From Amycolatopsis balhimycina FH 1894 (GTDB lineage Bacteria; Actinomycetota; Actinomycetes; Mycobacteriales; Pseudonocardiaceae), in assembly GCF_000384295.1 (NCBI RefSeq), contig NZ_KB913037.1, positions 10,243,508 to 10,307,507 on the forward strand: a DNA stretch of 64,000 nt. The letters run 5' to 3'. Of the stretch, positions 24,097 to 34,370 are shown one piece after another. Made by a program: the position numbers and the translations under genes. Under the pieces are notes generated by a model that did not search any database, was not told where the DNA came from, and was given only the letters and a program-made list of their open reading frames with translations. The first letter of the stretch is position 1. Each line of letters begins with the position of its first letter.

Positions 24097-27000
24097 ATGT
24101 CGGTGCAGGACGAGAAACCGGCCGTGACGATCGATTCCTTCGACCTCGGCGAGCTGACCGGCCCGCCGGTCGCGGTGCCGGTGCGCGTCGCGCGGATCGC
24201 GGCCCGGTGGCCGGACCGCCCGGCGCTGCGCCGCGGCGACCGCGTGCTCACCTACGGCGGGCTCGAGGAGCTGGTCGCGGCCGTGGCGGCCCGGCTGGCC
24301 GCCGCGGGCGCGGCGCCGGGTGACGTGGTCGCGGTGCGCGGCACGGACCGCTTCGACCAGGTCACCGGCCTGCTGGCGGTCTGGCGGGCCGGCGGCGTGC
24401 ACCTGGCGCTGGACCCGGCGGCGCCCGCCGGGCGCACCGAGCGGCTGATCGAGCGGGCCGGGGTCCGGCTCCTGTTGGACGGCGGCGAGGTGAAGGTCCT
24501 GAAGCCGGCAAGTGTCGCCGCGCCCGTGACTGGTGAGCAGCTCGCCTACCTCATCCACACCTCGGGCACCACCGGCGAACCGAAGGCGGTCGCCGTGGCG
24601 CACGGGCCGCTGGCCGCGCACGTCGAGGCGATCTCCGCCCGCTTCGGCCTTCGCGCCGACGACGTCGTGCTGCACTTCGCGCGGTCCACAGTGGATGTCG
24701 CCGTCGAGCAGATCACCACCGCGCTGACCACCGGGGCCTGCCTCGTCGTCCCGGAGGCGAAGCTCCTGTCCGCCGAGGAGTTCTGGCAGCTGCTCGAAAC
24801 CGAACGGGTCACCGTCGCGAACGTCGCCGCCGGCTACTTCCACGACCTCGTCGCCTCGATCGGCGCCGGCCGCGCGGTGCCGCCGTCGCTGCGGACGATG
24901 ATCTCCGGCAGCGACCGGCTCTCCCCGGCCGCGGCCGCGACCTGGCTGGAGCGTACCGGTGTCCGGCTGTTCAACGCCTACGGCCCGACGGAAGCCGTGA
25001 TCACCGCCACCGTGCACGAAGTCCGGCCCGGCAAGGGAGTCACCGTCGGCGCCCCGGTCGGCGACCGGATCGCCCACCTGCTCGACGAGCACCTGCGGCC
25101 CGTCGACGAAGGCGAGCTGTACCTGGGCGGCTCCTCCCTCGCGGCCGGGTACCTCGGCGACGGCGGCCGCACCGCCGAGCGCTTCGTGCCGGACCCGTTC
25201 ACGGGCGCCCGGATGTACCGCACCGGCGACCGCGCCCGCCGCACCGCGGACGGCGAACTGGAGTTCCTCGGCCGCGCCGACGACCAGGTGAAGATCCGCG
25301 GTTTCCGCGTCGAGCCCGGCGAGGTGGAGAACGCTCTGGCCGCGCACCCGGCCGTCGCCGCCTGCGCGGTCGTGCCCCACGAGTCCGCGAACGGCACCCA
25401 GCTCGCCGCATACGTCGTCGCCAAGGCCGAACCGCCCGGCTATCCGGAAATCCGGGACTTCCTCGCGAAATCCCTGCCGGAACACCTGATCCCCGCCAGC
25501 GTGACGCCCCTCGAACAGCTGCCGCTGACCGCCGCCGGCAAGGTCGACCGCGCCGCCCTGCCGGAACCGGCTCGCGTCGAAACCGGCTACCGGGCCCCGC
25601 GCACCCCGGCCGAGCAGCTGCTCGCCGCCATCTGGGCCGACGTCCTCGGCGTACCGCGCGTCGGCCTCGACGACAACTTCTTCCACCTCGGCGGCGACTC
25701 GCTCACCGCGGTCCGCGTGGCCGGGCGCGTGCTCGAAGTGTTCGGCCCGGTTTCGCCGTACCGCATCTTCGACGCGCCGACCCTCGAGAGCTTCGCCGCC
25801 GCGCTGCATGAAAGCGCCGGTGAAGAACGTCCCGGCCCGGTCCGCACCCCGGCCGCCGAAGCCCCGCTCTCGCGGTTCCAGCGCGGGCTCTGGCTGCTCG
25901 ACGCCTGGCAGCCGGGCACGTCCACCTACAACGTGCCCTGGGTGTTCGACTTCACCGGCCTGCTGGACGGAGACCTGCTGAAAACCGCGCTCCAGCAGGT
26001 CGTCGACCGCCACGAGACCCTGCGCACGACGTTCGAGGTCACCGGAACCCTGCCGCGCCAGGTGATCCACCCGCGGCTCGAGGTGCCGTTCCGGATCACC
26101 GAGGCCGCCGACCCGGCCGGGCTGATCGCGGCCGACGCCCGGACGCCGTTCGACCTCGAAACCGGGCCGCTGCTGCGGGCGCGCCTGGTCCGGACGTCGG
26201 CCACGACCGCGAGCCTGGTGCTCGTCTTCCACCACATCGTCTGGGACGAAGGCTCCCTCGCCGTGCTCGACCGCGAGCTGCGCGAGTGCTACACCGCGCT
26301 GCTCGAAGGCCGCGCGCCGCGGCTGCCGGACCTGGCCGTCCAGTACGCCGACTATGCGAAGTGGTTGCAGGACAACGGGATCGCCGAGACGCAGCTCGCC
26401 TACTGGGCCGAGCACCTGCGCGGCGTGGCGGACCGCCCGGCGCTGGCGCCCGATCACCCGCGACCCGCCGAACCGGCGCAGATCTGCGGCTACCACCGCT
26501 TCGCGTTCGACGCCGGCCTCGCCGCCGCGGTCCGGGAGTTCGCGCGGGACGCCGACGCCACGCCGTTCATGGTGCTGCTGGCCGGGCTGGTCCTGGCCGT
26601 GCACCGGACCGGCGGCGCGGACGACCTCGTGTTCGGCACCCCGGTCAGCGTCCGCGAACGCCCCGAGCTCGACGCGCTCATCGGCTACTTCATCACGCTC
26701 GTGCCGCTGCGGTTCCGCATCGAGCCCGAGGCGACCCTGCGGGACGTGCTCGAACACGTCCGCGGCGTTGCCCTCGACGGCTACCGCCACCAGGACGTTC
26801 CCCTCGAAGAGATCACGAGCCGGGTGCTGGGGGAGCGGTCGGGTGAGCGGAACCCGCTGTTCCAGCTGGTCTTCGAGATGCACACGGCCGACCCGAGCCC
26901 GCTGCCGTTCGGCGAGGCGCGGCTGTCGAGGCGGCTGCACGTCAACGAGCTGTCCCGGTTCGACCTGTCGTGGTCGGTCGAGGACGACGGGACCGGCTTC

Positions 27001-28806
27001 ACCGGGCGGATCGAGTACGACACCGACTTGTTCGAAGCCGCGACCCTCGCGGCGCTCGGCGAGGCCTGGCGGACGGCGGTGACCGACCTGGTCACCGACC
27101 CGGACGGCCTCCTCCGGGCGCCGGTCGCCGCCGGCCCGGACCTGCCGGTGCACGAGCTGTTCGAACGGCAGGTCCGCCGGAGCCCGGCCGCCGTCGCCCT
27201 GGTCTCCGGCGACGACGAACTGACCTACGCGGAGCTGAACGCGCGGGCCAACCGCGTCGCCCGGCGCCTGCGCGCCCACGGCGTGACCGCGGGTGCGGTG
27301 GTCGCCGTGTCGATCGAGCGTGACACCGATCTGGTGGTGGCGTTGCTGGGCGCGCTCAAGGCCGGCGCCGGGTACACGCTGCTGGACCCGGAACTGCCCG
27401 AAGCCCGCCGAGCGGACGCGATCGCCGCGGTCCAGGCCCGCCTGGTCGTGGACCGCGAGTTCGTCGCGGCGGCCGAAGGAGCCGAAGGCGACCTCGGCCT
27501 TCCCGTCACGGCCGAGGCGGTCGCGTGCGTGATGTTCACGTCGGGGTCGACCGGACGGCCGAAGGGCGTCGCCGCGTCGCACCGCGCCCTCGCCGCGACG
27601 TACCTGGACCAGGACTACGCGCTGTTCGCGCCCGGTGAGGTGTGGCTGCAGTGCTCGCCGGTGTCCTGGGACGCCTTCGGCCTGGAGGTGTATGGCCCGC
27701 TCCTGTTCGGCGGCACCTGCGTGCTGCACCCGGGCCAGCGGCCGGACCCCGAGACGATGACCGGGCTCGTCGCCCGGCACGGCGTCACGCAGCTGCAGCT
27801 GTCGGCCAGCCTGTTCAACTTCCTCGTCGACGAGTTCCCCGCGATCTTCGCCGGCCTGCGCGTGGTGTTCACCGGCGGTGAGCGCGCCTCGGTGGCGCAC
27901 GTGGCGCGGCTGCGCGAGCGGTACCCGCACGTGCGGATCGTCAACGGCTACGGGCCGGTCGAGAGCATGGGCTTCACCACCTGCCACGTCGTCGCCGACG
28001 CCGACCTGAGCACGCCGTCGATCCCGATCGGCGTCCCGGTCGCGCACAAGGACGTCCGCGTGCTCGACGACGGCTTCCGGCCGTCGGCCGAAGGGGAGCT
28101 GTACGCGACCGGCGACGGGCTGGCCCTCGGGTACGTTGGCCAGCCGGGCCTGACCGCGGAACGGTTCCTGCCCGACCCGCTCGGCCCACCCGGCTCGCGG
28201 ATGTACCGCACGGGCGACGTCGGCGGCCGGACGCCGGCGGGCACGCTGACCATCACCGGGCGCGCCGACGACCAGGTGAAGATCCGCGGCTTCCGGGTCG
28301 AGCCCGGCGAGGTCGCCGCCGCGCTGGCGCGGCACCCGAGTGTCAAGGACTGCGCCGTGGTCGCGCACGCCGGCGGGCTCGCGGCCTACCTCGTCGCCCG
28401 GGACACCCCGCCCGGCTACCAGGACGTCTGCGACCACCTCGCCACGCTGCTGCCGGACTACATGATCCCGGCGAGCGTCACCGCGCTCGGCACGCTTCCC
28501 TTGACACCCAACGGAAAGCTGGACCGCGCCGCGCTGCCGTCCCCGGAGAGCGTCGTGGTGGTGGTGCCGGCCGAGCCGGCCGTCACCGCGGCCGAACGGC
28601 TGGTCGCGGCGGTGTGGGCCGAGGTGCTCGGAGTCGACGCGGTCGGCATGGACGACAGCTTCTTCCGGCTCGGCGGCAACTCCCTGGCCGCGGTCCGCGT
28701 CGCCCTGCGCCTGTCCACCGAGACCGGCACCCGGGTCGCGCCGCGGCTGGTGTTCGCGGCCAGGACCGTCCGCGCGCTGGCCCAGCGGCTGGAGGTGCGG
28801 GCATGA
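24097..28806 (+). CDS. NRPS1: A-T-C-A-T, loading module plus module 2
   Basis: 1569 residues. A1 (about 15-500; A3 H-T-S-G-T-T-G-E-P-K-A at 153), T1 (G-G-D-S-L at 531), C (about 600-1020; H-H-I-V-W-D-E at 711), A2 (about 1035-1480; F-T-S-G-S-T-G at 1146), T2 (G-G-N-S-L at 1525). The absence of an N-terminal C domain marks it as the first synthetase. Hand-read pockets are D-V-E-N-I-G-A-I-T-K for A1 (nearest I recall is the ornithine code DMENLGLINK, weak) and D-A-L-Q-F-G-G-G-F-K for A2 (no match). The C motif has Glu where H-H-x-x-x-D-G has Gly, and T2 has G-G-N-S. The ATG at 24097 is preceded by GGGGTGAG; a TTG start at 24070 is less likely. Confidence 0.92.
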   Translation: MSVQDEKPAVTIDSFDLGELTGPPVAVPVRVARIAARWPDRPALRRGDRVLTYGGLEELVAAVAARLAAAGAAPGDVVAVRGTDRFDQVTGLLAVWRAGGVHLALDPAAPAGRTERLIERAGVRLLLDGGEVKVLKPASVAAPVTGEQLAYLIHTSGTTGEPKAVAVAHGPLAAHVEAISARFGLRADDVVLHFARSTVDVAVEQITTALTTGACLVVPEAKLLSAEEFWQLLETERVTVANVAAGYFHDLVASIGAGRAVPPSLRTMISGSDRLSPAAAATWLERTGVRLFNAYGPTEAVITATVHEVRPGKGVTVGAPVGDRIAHLLDEHLRPVDEGELYLGGSSLAAGYLGDGGRTAERFVPDPFTGARMYRTGDRARRTADGELEFLGRADDQVKIRGFRVEPGEVENALAAHPAVAACAVVPHESANGTQLAAYVVAKAEPPGYPEIRDFLAKSLPEHLIPASVTPLEQLPLTAAGKVDRAALPEPARVETGYRAPRTPAEQLLAAIWADVLGVPRVGLDDNFFHLGGDSLTAVRVAGRVLEVFGPVSPYRIFDAPTLESFAAALHESAGEERPGPVRTPAAEAPLSRFQRGLWLLDAWQPGTSTYNVPWVFDFTGLLDGDLLKTALQQVVDRHETLRTTFEVTGTLPRQVIHPRLEVPFRITEAADPAGLIAADARTPFDLETGPLLRARLVRTSATTASLVLVFHHIVWDEGSLAVLDRELRECYTALLEGRAPRLPDLAVQYADYAKWLQDNGIAETQLAYWAEHLRGVADRPALAPDHPRPAEPAQICGYHRFAFDAGLAAAVREFARDADATPFMVLLAGLVLAVHRTGGADDLVFGTPVSVRERPELDALIGYFITLVPLRFRIEPEATLRDVLEHVRGVALDGYRHQDVPLEEITSRVLGERSGERNPLFQLVFEMHTADPSPLPFGEARLSRRLHVNELSRFDLSWSVEDDGTGFTGRIEYDTDLFEAATLAALGEAWRTAVTDLVTDPDGLLRAPVAAGPDLPVHELFERQVRRSPAAVALVSGDDELTYAELNARANRVARRLRAHGVTAGAVVAVSIERDTDLVVALLGALKAGAGYTLLDPELPEARRADAIAAVQARLVVDREFVAAAEGAEGDLGLPVTAEAVACVMFTSGSTGRPKGVAASHRALAATYLDQDYALFAPGEVWLQCSPVSWDAFGLEVYGPLLFGGTCVLHPGQRPDPETMTGLVARHGVTQLQLSASLFNFLVDEFPAIFAGLRVVFTGGERASVAHVARLRERYPHVRIVNGYGPVESMGFTTCHVVADADLSTPSIPIGVPVAHKDVRVLDDGFRPSAEGELYATGDGLALGYVGQPGLTAERFLPDPLGPPGSRMYRTGDVGGRTPAGTLTITGRADDQVKIRGFRVEPGEVAAALARHPSVKDCAVVAHAGGLAAYLVARDTPPGYQDVCDHLATLLPDYMIPASVTALGTLPLTPNGKLDRAALPSPESVVVVVPAEPAVTAAERLVAAVWAEVLGVDAVGMDDSFFRLGGNSLAAVRVALRLSTETGTRVAPRLVFAARTVRALAQRLEVRA

Positions 28807-31800
28807 CCGGCCGCACCTCTCCGGTTTCCGGGCTCCAGCGCGGCCTGTGGTTCCTCGATCGCTGGAACCCTGGCTCCGCCGCCTACACCGTGCCCTGGGT
28901 GTTCACCTTCGACGCAGCCGTCGACCCGGACGTCCTCGAGCGGAGCATCGCCGGGATCGTCCGGCGGCACGAAGTCCTGCGCACCACGTTCTCCTTCGGC
29001 CCCGACGGTCCACAGCAGACGGTCCACGACGACGTCCGGATCCCGCTGGACCGGGGTGAGCCCGAGCTGACCGCCGGGTTCGACCTCACCACCGGGCCGC
29101 TGCTGCGCGCGACGCTGGTGGACGCGACGACGCTGGTCCTCGTCGTGCACCACATCGTCTGGGACGGCTGGTCGGCCGGGGTGTTCGAGCGGGAGCTGGC
29201 GGAGTTCTACACCGCGGCCGTCGAAGGCCGCGAGCCCGTGCTGCCCGAGCTGACCACCCAGTACGCCGGCTACGCCGCCGAGGCCGTGGTTCATGACGAC
29301 CAGCTGGCCTACTGGCGCGAGCAGCTCCAGGGCGCACCCGGACGCCTCGCGGTGCCCACCGACCGGGAAGCGCCCGCACAGCAGGACTTCGCCGGGGACA
29401 CCCGGGAGTTCGCGCTCCCGGCCGGGCTCGCGGCCCGGATCGGCGAGCTGGCGGCCGAGGAGGACGCGACGCCGTTCGTCGTCCAGCTGGCCGCGTTCGC
29501 CGCGCTCCTGAACCGCTACACCGGCGCGGCCGACCTGGTCGTCGGCACCCCGGTGACCACCCGCGACCGGCCGGAGCTGGCCGACCTGATCGGCTACTTC
29601 GTCAACATCCTGCCGCTGCGGCTGAAGATCGACCGCGCGGCGAGCTTCCGCGACCTCGTGGAGCACGTGCGTGACACCGCGTTCGACGCTTACGCCTGCC
29701 TGGACGTGCCGTTCGACGTCGTGGTCGACGCGCTGGCCCTCGAACGCACGCCCCGGCACGCACCGCTGGTGCAGGTCGTCTTCGGCGCGCACGCCGAAGA
29801 CCCCGCGCCGCTGCGGTTCGGGCCCCTCACCGCGACCCGGCGGGTGCACCACAACGGCACCAGCAAGTTCGACTTCACGTGGTCCACCTTCGACGACGGC
29901 GAGCTGCGCGGCGAGGTCGAGTACCGCACGAGCCTGTTCGACGCCGCCACGGTGGACCGGATGACCACGCACTGGCGGGCCCTGCTGACCGCCGTGCTGT
30001 CCGAACCGGACAGTCCACTGTGGAAGATCGACCTGGAGCCGGTGTGGCCGGTGGCCGTCACTGCCAGTCAGCCGCGGTGCCTGCACGAATCCTTCGAGGA
30101 CTCGGTGGACCGGTTCCCGGGCCGCCCCGCGGTGACCTTCGGCGGCGCGAGCGTCACCTACGCCGAGCTGGACCGGCGGGCCAACCGGCTCGCGCACGCC
30201 CTGATCGAGGCCGGCGTCCGGCCCGGCGACCGGGTCGGCCTGCTGCTGGACCGGACCGACGCGATCGTCGTGGCCATCCTGGCCGTGCTGAAGGCCGGTG
30301 CCGCGTACGTGCCGGTCGACCCGGCCGCCCCGGACGACCGCGCCGCGTTCGTCTTCGGCGACACCGGGGTGCGGCTGGTCGTCACCGACCAGGGCACCGA
30401 CGGGCCGTGGCCGGTGTTCGACCTCGCCAGGGACGTCTCCGCGTACTCGGCGGACCGGCCGCGGGTGCCGGTCCGGCCCGGCGATCTGGCGTACCTGATC
30501 TTCACCTCCGGCTCGACGGGCCGGCCCAAGGGCGTCGCCGTGGCCCACGAGCACGCCGGACGGCTGATGGCGTCCGGGCACGCGCACTTCGGGTTCACCG
30601 AGACCGACGTCTGGACGCTGTTCCACTCCTACGCCTTCGACTGGACGGTCTGGGAGCTGTGGGGACCGCTGCACCACGGCGGCCGGCTGGTCCTCGTGCC
30701 CTACCTCGTCAGCCGGTCGCCGGAGGCGTTCACCGCGCTGCTCGCGGACGAAGGCGTGACCATGCTCTGCCAGACACCCTCGGCCCTGCGTCAGCTCGAA
30801 ACCGAGCTTCGGACGACACCTCGCGCGTTGCCGGCGTTGCGGCAGGTGATGCTCGGCGGCGAGGCACTGGACCCGGCGGTGGTCCGCCGCTGGTTCGCGC
30901 ACGCGTCGTCCGCGCCGCTGTGCAACCTGTACGGCATCACCGAGACCACCGTGCACGTCACCACCCACGACGTGCCCGGGCCGGCCGGGTTCGAGCGCAG
31001 CCTGATCGGCACGCCGTTGCCGCACCTGAGCGCCCACGTGCTCGACGAGTGGCTGCGGCCGTGCCCGGCCGGGGTGCCGGGGGAGCTGTACATCGGGGGC
31101 GGCGCGCTCGCCCACGGCTACTGGGGCCGGGCGGGGCTCACCGCACAGCGCTTCCTGCCCGACCCGTTCTCGCCCGTGCCGGGCGCCCGGCTCTACCGCA
31201 CCGGCGACGTCGCGCGCCGGCTCGCGGGCGGTGGCCTGGAGTACGTCGGCCGGTGCGACAGCCAGGTCAAGATCCGCGGCTTCCGCATCGAGCTCGGCGA
31301 AATCGAGCACGCGCTGGGCGCGCACCCCGCGGTCGGGGCCTGCGCGGTCACCGTGCACGACGACCGGCTGGCCGCCTACGTCACCGGCGGCCCCGATCAC
31401 GCCGAACTGCGGGCACACCTGGCGAAGTCGTTGCCGGAGCACATGATCCCGGCGACGGTGACCGTGCTCGACCGGCTGCCCGTCACGGTCAACGGAAAGC
31501 TGGACCGGGCGGCGCTGCCGGCGCCCGCGCCACGGGCGGCGAACGCGTACACCGCGCCGAGCACGCCGGGGGAGCGGCTGCTCACCGAGCTGTGGTCGGA
31601 CGTGCTGGGCGTCCCGGGCGCCGGGGTGCACGACAACTTCTTCCACCTGGGCGGCGACTCCATCCGCGCGGTGCACCTGGCGGGCAAGCTGCGGGACCGC
31701 GGCTGGACGTTCACCCTGCCGGACCTGTTCGGCGCGCCGACGCCGGCCGCCCTCGCGCCGCTGCTGAAGCCGTGTGCCGGGGAAACCCCGGCGTCCCGGC

Positions 31801-33128
31801 CGTTCGCCGGACTGTCCGAAAAGGACCTGGCGAAGCTGCCCGGCGACGTCGTCGACGCCTATCCGATGGCCGCGATGCAGCTCGGGATGATCTACCACAT
31901 GGAGCTGTCCGGCGACGCCGGCGGCTACCACAACGTCAACAGCTACCGGGTCGCCGGCCGCCTCGACGAACGCGCCCTGCGCGCGGCGGTCGCCGGGGCG
32001 ATCGCCCGGCACCCGGTGCTGCGGACGACGTTCGACGTGATCGGCTACCGGCAGCCGATGCAGCTCGTGCACGCCGAAGCCCCGGCACCGGTGGAAACGG
32101 CCGACTTGCGAGGTCTTTCCGAAGCCGCGCAACGGGACGCGGTGACCGAGGTGTTCGACGGACTGTGCGCGGTGCGCTTCGACCTGCGTACCCCGCCGCT
32201 GTTCCGGGTCGTGGCCCAGCGCCTGGCCGACGACGTGTTCCAGCTGACCATCGCCGAGCACCACTCCATTTTGGACGGCTGGAGCTTCACGTCCCTGCTC
32301 ACCGAGATCCTGGAACGGCACGCCGACCCGGACGCGCCGCCCGCCCCGCCACCCGCGTCGACGTTCCGCGACTTCGTCGCCGCCGAACAGGCCGCGGTGG
32401 CGTCGGCGGAGAGCGAACGGTTCTGGCGGGACCGCCTCACCGGCGCGAACGGCGCCCTCTGGTCGTCCGGGACGGACTCGGCGGCCGCGACGGCGGAGAT
32501 CCCGCGCACCCTCGAGCGCGTGCTGCCGGACGCCCCGGCCCAGCTCGCCGCGATCGCGGCGGCGGCAGGCGTCCCGGTCAAGGCCGTCGGCCTGGCCGCG
32601 CACGTGCGGGCGCTGGCCCGGATCACCGGCCGCGACCGCGTCACCACCGGGCTTTCGGTGAACGGACGGCTGGAGGAGCGCAGCGGCACCGAGGCCTACG
32701 GGTTGTTCCTCAACACCGTGCCGCTGGTCGTGGACTGCACCGAGCGTGACCTGGTGCGCTCGGTCCACGAGGACGAGGTCGCGTTGCTGCCGCACCGCCG
32801 GGTGCCGTTCGCGCGGCTCGCCCGGCTCATGGCCGGCCCGCGGCTCGAAGCGTGCTTCGCGTTCCTGCGGTTCCACGCCCTCGGACGGCTCGCGGGCTCG
32901 GCCACCAGCATCGTCGACGACCGGATCGGCTGCGAGCCGGACATGCGCTACGAGCCGACCAACTTCGCGCTCGGCGTCGCGCTGGTGCAGGACCCGGCGT
33001 CGGGCCGGATCCTGCTGGCCGTGGACCACCTGCGGTCCCTCGTCCCGGACGAGGTCGCGGACGCCTATGTCACCGCCTACACCGAAGAACTCGCCGCGCT
33101 CGTCGCGGACAGCCGTCAGCTCATCTGA
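28803..33128 (+). CDS. NRPS2: C-A-T-C with an unpaired terminal condensation domain
   Basis: 1441 residues. C1 (about 5-430; H-H-I-V-W-D-G at 115), A (about 445-900; [11 protein letters not shown] at 566), T (G-G-D-S-I at 949), C2 (about 1015-1430; E-H-H-S-I-L-D-G at 1153). The A pocket reads D-W-W-C-M-G-L-V-H-K. The Y-G-I-T-E-T-T-V-H-V segment and the W at 239 resemble threonine-type domains (DFWNIGMVHK), so a Thr-like or other hydroxy/amino side chain is a guess. C2 starts with A-Y-P-M-A-A-M-Q-L-G-M and has no T or A after it on this polypeptide, so its acceptor must be a carrier domain elsewhere, most simply the free protein at 33349. Start overlaps NRPS1 stop (ATGA). Confidence 0.92.
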   Translation: MTGRTSPVSGLQRGLWFLDRWNPGSAAYTVPWVFTFDAAVDPDVLERSIAGIVRRHEVLRTTFSFGPDGPQQTVHDDVRIPLDRGEPELTAGFDLTTGPLLRATLVDATTLVLVVHHIVWDGWSAGVFERELAEFYTAAVEGREPVLPELTTQYAGYAAEAVVHDDQLAYWREQLQGAPGRLAVPTDREAPAQQDFAGDTREFALPAGLAARIGELAAEEDATPFVVQLAAFAALLNRYTGAADLVVGTPVTTRDRPELADLIGYFVNILPLRLKIDRAASFRDLVEHVRDTAFDAYACLDVPFDVVVDALALERTPRHAPLVQVVFGAHAEDPAPLRFGPLTATRRVHHNGTSKFDFTWSTFDDGELRGEVEYRTSLFDAATVDRMTTHWRALLTAVLSEPDSPLWKIDLEPVWPVAVTASQPRCLHESFEDSVDRFPGRPAVTFGGASVTYAELDRRANRLAHALIEAGVRPGDRVGLLLDRTDAIVVAILAVLKAGAAYVPVDPAAPDDRAAFVFGDTGVRLVVTDQGTDGPWPVFDLARDVSAYSADRPRVPVRPGDLAYLIFTSGSTGRPKGVAVAHEHAGRLMASGHAHFGFTETDVWTLFHSYAFDWTVWELWGPLHHGGRLVLVPYLVSRSPEAFTALLADEGVTMLCQTPSALRQLETELRTTPRALPALRQVMLGGEALDPAVVRRWFAHASSAPLCNLYGITETTVHVTTHDVPGPAGFERSLIGTPLPHLSAHVLDEWLRPCPAGVPGELYIGGGALAHGYWGRAGLTAQRFLPDPFSPVPGARLYRTGDVARRLAGGGLEYVGRCDSQVKIRGFRIELGEIEHALGAHPAVGACAVTVHDDRLAAYVTGGPDHAELRAHLAKSLPEHMIPATVTVLDRLPVTVNGKLDRAALPAPAPRAANAYTAPSTPGERLLTELWSDVLGVPGAGVHDNFFHLGGDSIRAVHLAGKLRDRGWTFTLPDLFGAPTPAALAPLLKPCAGETPASRPFAGLSEKDLAKLPGDVVDAYPMAAMQLGMIYHMELSGDAGGYHNVNSYRVAGRLDERALRAAVAGAIARHPVLRTTFDVIGYRQPMQLVHAEAPAPVETADLRGLSEAAQRDAVTEVFDGLCAVRFDLRTPPLFRVVAQRLADDVFQLTIAEHHSILDGWSFTSLLTEILERHADPDAPPAPPPASTFRDFVAAEQAAVASAESERFWRDRLTGANGALWSSGTDSAAATAEIPRTLERVLPDAPAQLAAIAAAAGVPVKAVGLAAHVRALARITGRDRVTTGLSVNGRLEERSGTEAYGLFLNTVPLVVDCTERDLVRSVHEDEVALLPHRRVPFARLARLMAGPRLEACFAFLRFHALGRLAGSATSIVDDRIGCEPDMRYEPTNFALGVALVQDPASGRILLAVDHLRSLVPDEVADAYVTAYTEELAALVADSRQLI

Positions 33129-33143
33129 GGAAAGGAATCCACT

Positions 33144-33338
33144 GTGGACGCGTTCAAGGACTTCACCGTCGTCGTCAACGACGAGGAGCAGTATTCGATC
33201 TGGCCGGCCGAGCTGGCCGTGCCCGCCGGCTGGCAGCCGGCCGGGAAGAGCGGGACCCGCGAGGAGTGCGTGGCCTGGGTCGACGAGATCTGGACCGACA
33301 TCCGCCCGAAGAGCCTGCGCGTCGCGCTCGGGGTCTGA
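33144..33338 (+). CDS. MbtH-like protein
   Basis: 64 residues with the conserved MbtH pattern: [30 protein letters not shown] and R-P-K-S-L-R. MbtH proteins bind NRPS adenylation domains and are needed for solubility or activity of many of them. The GTG at 33144 has GAGGAAAGGA upstream and lies inside a TCCACTGTGGA palindrome. Located between NRPS2 and the free carrier protein. It is the only MbtH copy in the window, so it presumably serves all the adenylation domains. Confidence 0.95.
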   Translation: MDAFKDFTVVVNDEEQYSIWPAELAVPAGWQPAGKSGTREECVAWVDEIWTDIRPKSLRVALGV

Positions 33339-33348
33339 GGTGACCGGG

Positions 33349-33615
33349 ATGCTGGAGACGATCGCCGCGGTCTGGGCCGAGGAACTGGACGTGGCTCAGG
33401 TCCGGCCGCAGGACGGGTTCTTCGAGCTGGGCGGGCATTCGCTGACCGCGTTGCGCGTGGTGTACCGGGTGCGGGACGAGTTCTCGGTGGACCTGTCGCT
33501 GCGTGACCTGATGGCGTCGCGCACCCTCGCGGACTTCGTTTCGACGGTTCGCGCGGCGGCCGAGACACCGGCGCGGCCCGTGGTCGCGCTGGTGGGCCGC
33601 CGGGGGACGCGGTGA
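33349..33615 (+). CDS. Free-standing peptidyl/aminoacyl carrier protein
   Basis: About 88 residues of a single carrier domain: I-A-A-V-W-A-E-E-L-D-V then G-F-F-E-L-G-G-H-S-L-T-A-L with the Ser for phosphopantetheine. The ATG at 33349 is preferred because GAGGTGA lies 5 bases upstream; a GTG at 33340, two bases after the MbtH stop, would add three residues. A Pro/Arg-rich tail follows the domain. The gene overlaps the next thioesterase start (GTGA). It may accept the residue condensed by the unpaired C domain of NRPS2, or be the platform on which the P450 oxidises an amino acid. Which adenylation domain loads it is not shown by the sequence. Confidence 0.88.
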   Translation: MLETIAAVWAEELDVAQVRPQDGFFELGGHSLTALRVVYRVRDEFSVDLSLRDLMASRTLADFVSTVRAAAETPARPVVALVGRRGTR

Positions 33616-34370
33616 CGCTCGCGGCGAGTCCCCGGCCGGCGATCGCGGGCGACTGGTGCTACCGGCCGCACCCGCTGCCGGCCGGGACACCGCAGGTCGT
33701 CTGCTTCCCGCACGCGGGCGGCGACGTCACGGCGTTCGCCGGGCTGGCCGCGGCGCTGGCCCCGGAGCGGGAGGTCTGGGCGATCCGCCTGCCCGGCCGC
33801 GGCGGCCGGTTCGGCGACCCGATGCCGGGCTCCTTCACCGCACTGGTGTCGGCGGTCGTCGCCGGGCTTTCCCCGCACCTGCGGCCGGGATCGCTGTTCT
33901 ATGGCCAGAGTTTCGGTGCGTTGCTGGCGTACGAAGTCGCCCGCGGCCTGCCTGCCGGGCGGCGTCCCCGGATCGTGGTCCCGGCGTGCGCGCCTCCGCC
34001 GCCCGCGTGGCCGGGTCCGACCCCGCCGACTTCGGAGGGTGCTTCGGACTTACTCGAGAGGTGCGGCCTGGCCACGGCCTTGCCGGACGACGCGGCGATC
34101 CGCGAACTGGCGGTGTCGGCGATCCGGACGGACCTGACGGTCTGCCGCAGCTACCGCCACCGGCCGGATCCGGTGCCGGACTTCCCCATCCACGCGGTGG
34201 CCGGAGCGGCCGACCGGGCGCTGCCGCCGGCCGTGGTCGCGGGCTGGGTCGCGGCCACGACCGGCCGCTTCACCACCTCGACCGAGGACGGCGGCCACCT
34301 GCTCGCCACACCCCTGTCCGACGGCCCGGCCACCCTGCTCCGCGCCCTGCACCTTTCCCCAAGTCCGTGA
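33612..34370 (+). CDS. Type II thioesterase (second copy)
   Basis: 252 residues. Typical external thioesterase pattern: C-F-P-H-A-G-G near residue 31, R-L-P-G-R-G-G-R, nucleophile elbow Y-G-Q-S-F-G-A with Ser100, an acid region V-A-G-A-A-D-R-A-L-P, and C-terminal D-G-G-H. It removes wrong or stalled acyl groups from carrier proteins. The start overlaps the carrier-protein stop by 4 bases, suggesting these two work as a pair. Its stop codon lies inside the hairpin at 34364-34416. It is clearly different in sequence from the thioesterase at 16325, so a recent duplication is unlikely. Confidence 0.9.
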   Translation: MTLAASPRPAIAGDWCYRPHPLPAGTPQVVCFPHAGGDVTAFAGLAAALAPEREVWAIRLPGRGGRFGDPMPGSFTALVSAVVAGLSPHLRPGSLFYGQSFGALLAYEVARGLPAGRRPRIVVPACAPPPPAWPGPTPPTSEGASDLLERCGLATALPDDAAIRELAVSAIRTDLTVCRSYRHRPDPVPDFPIHAVAGAADRALPPAVVAGWVAATTGRFTTSTEDGGHLLATPLSDGPATLLRALHLSPSP

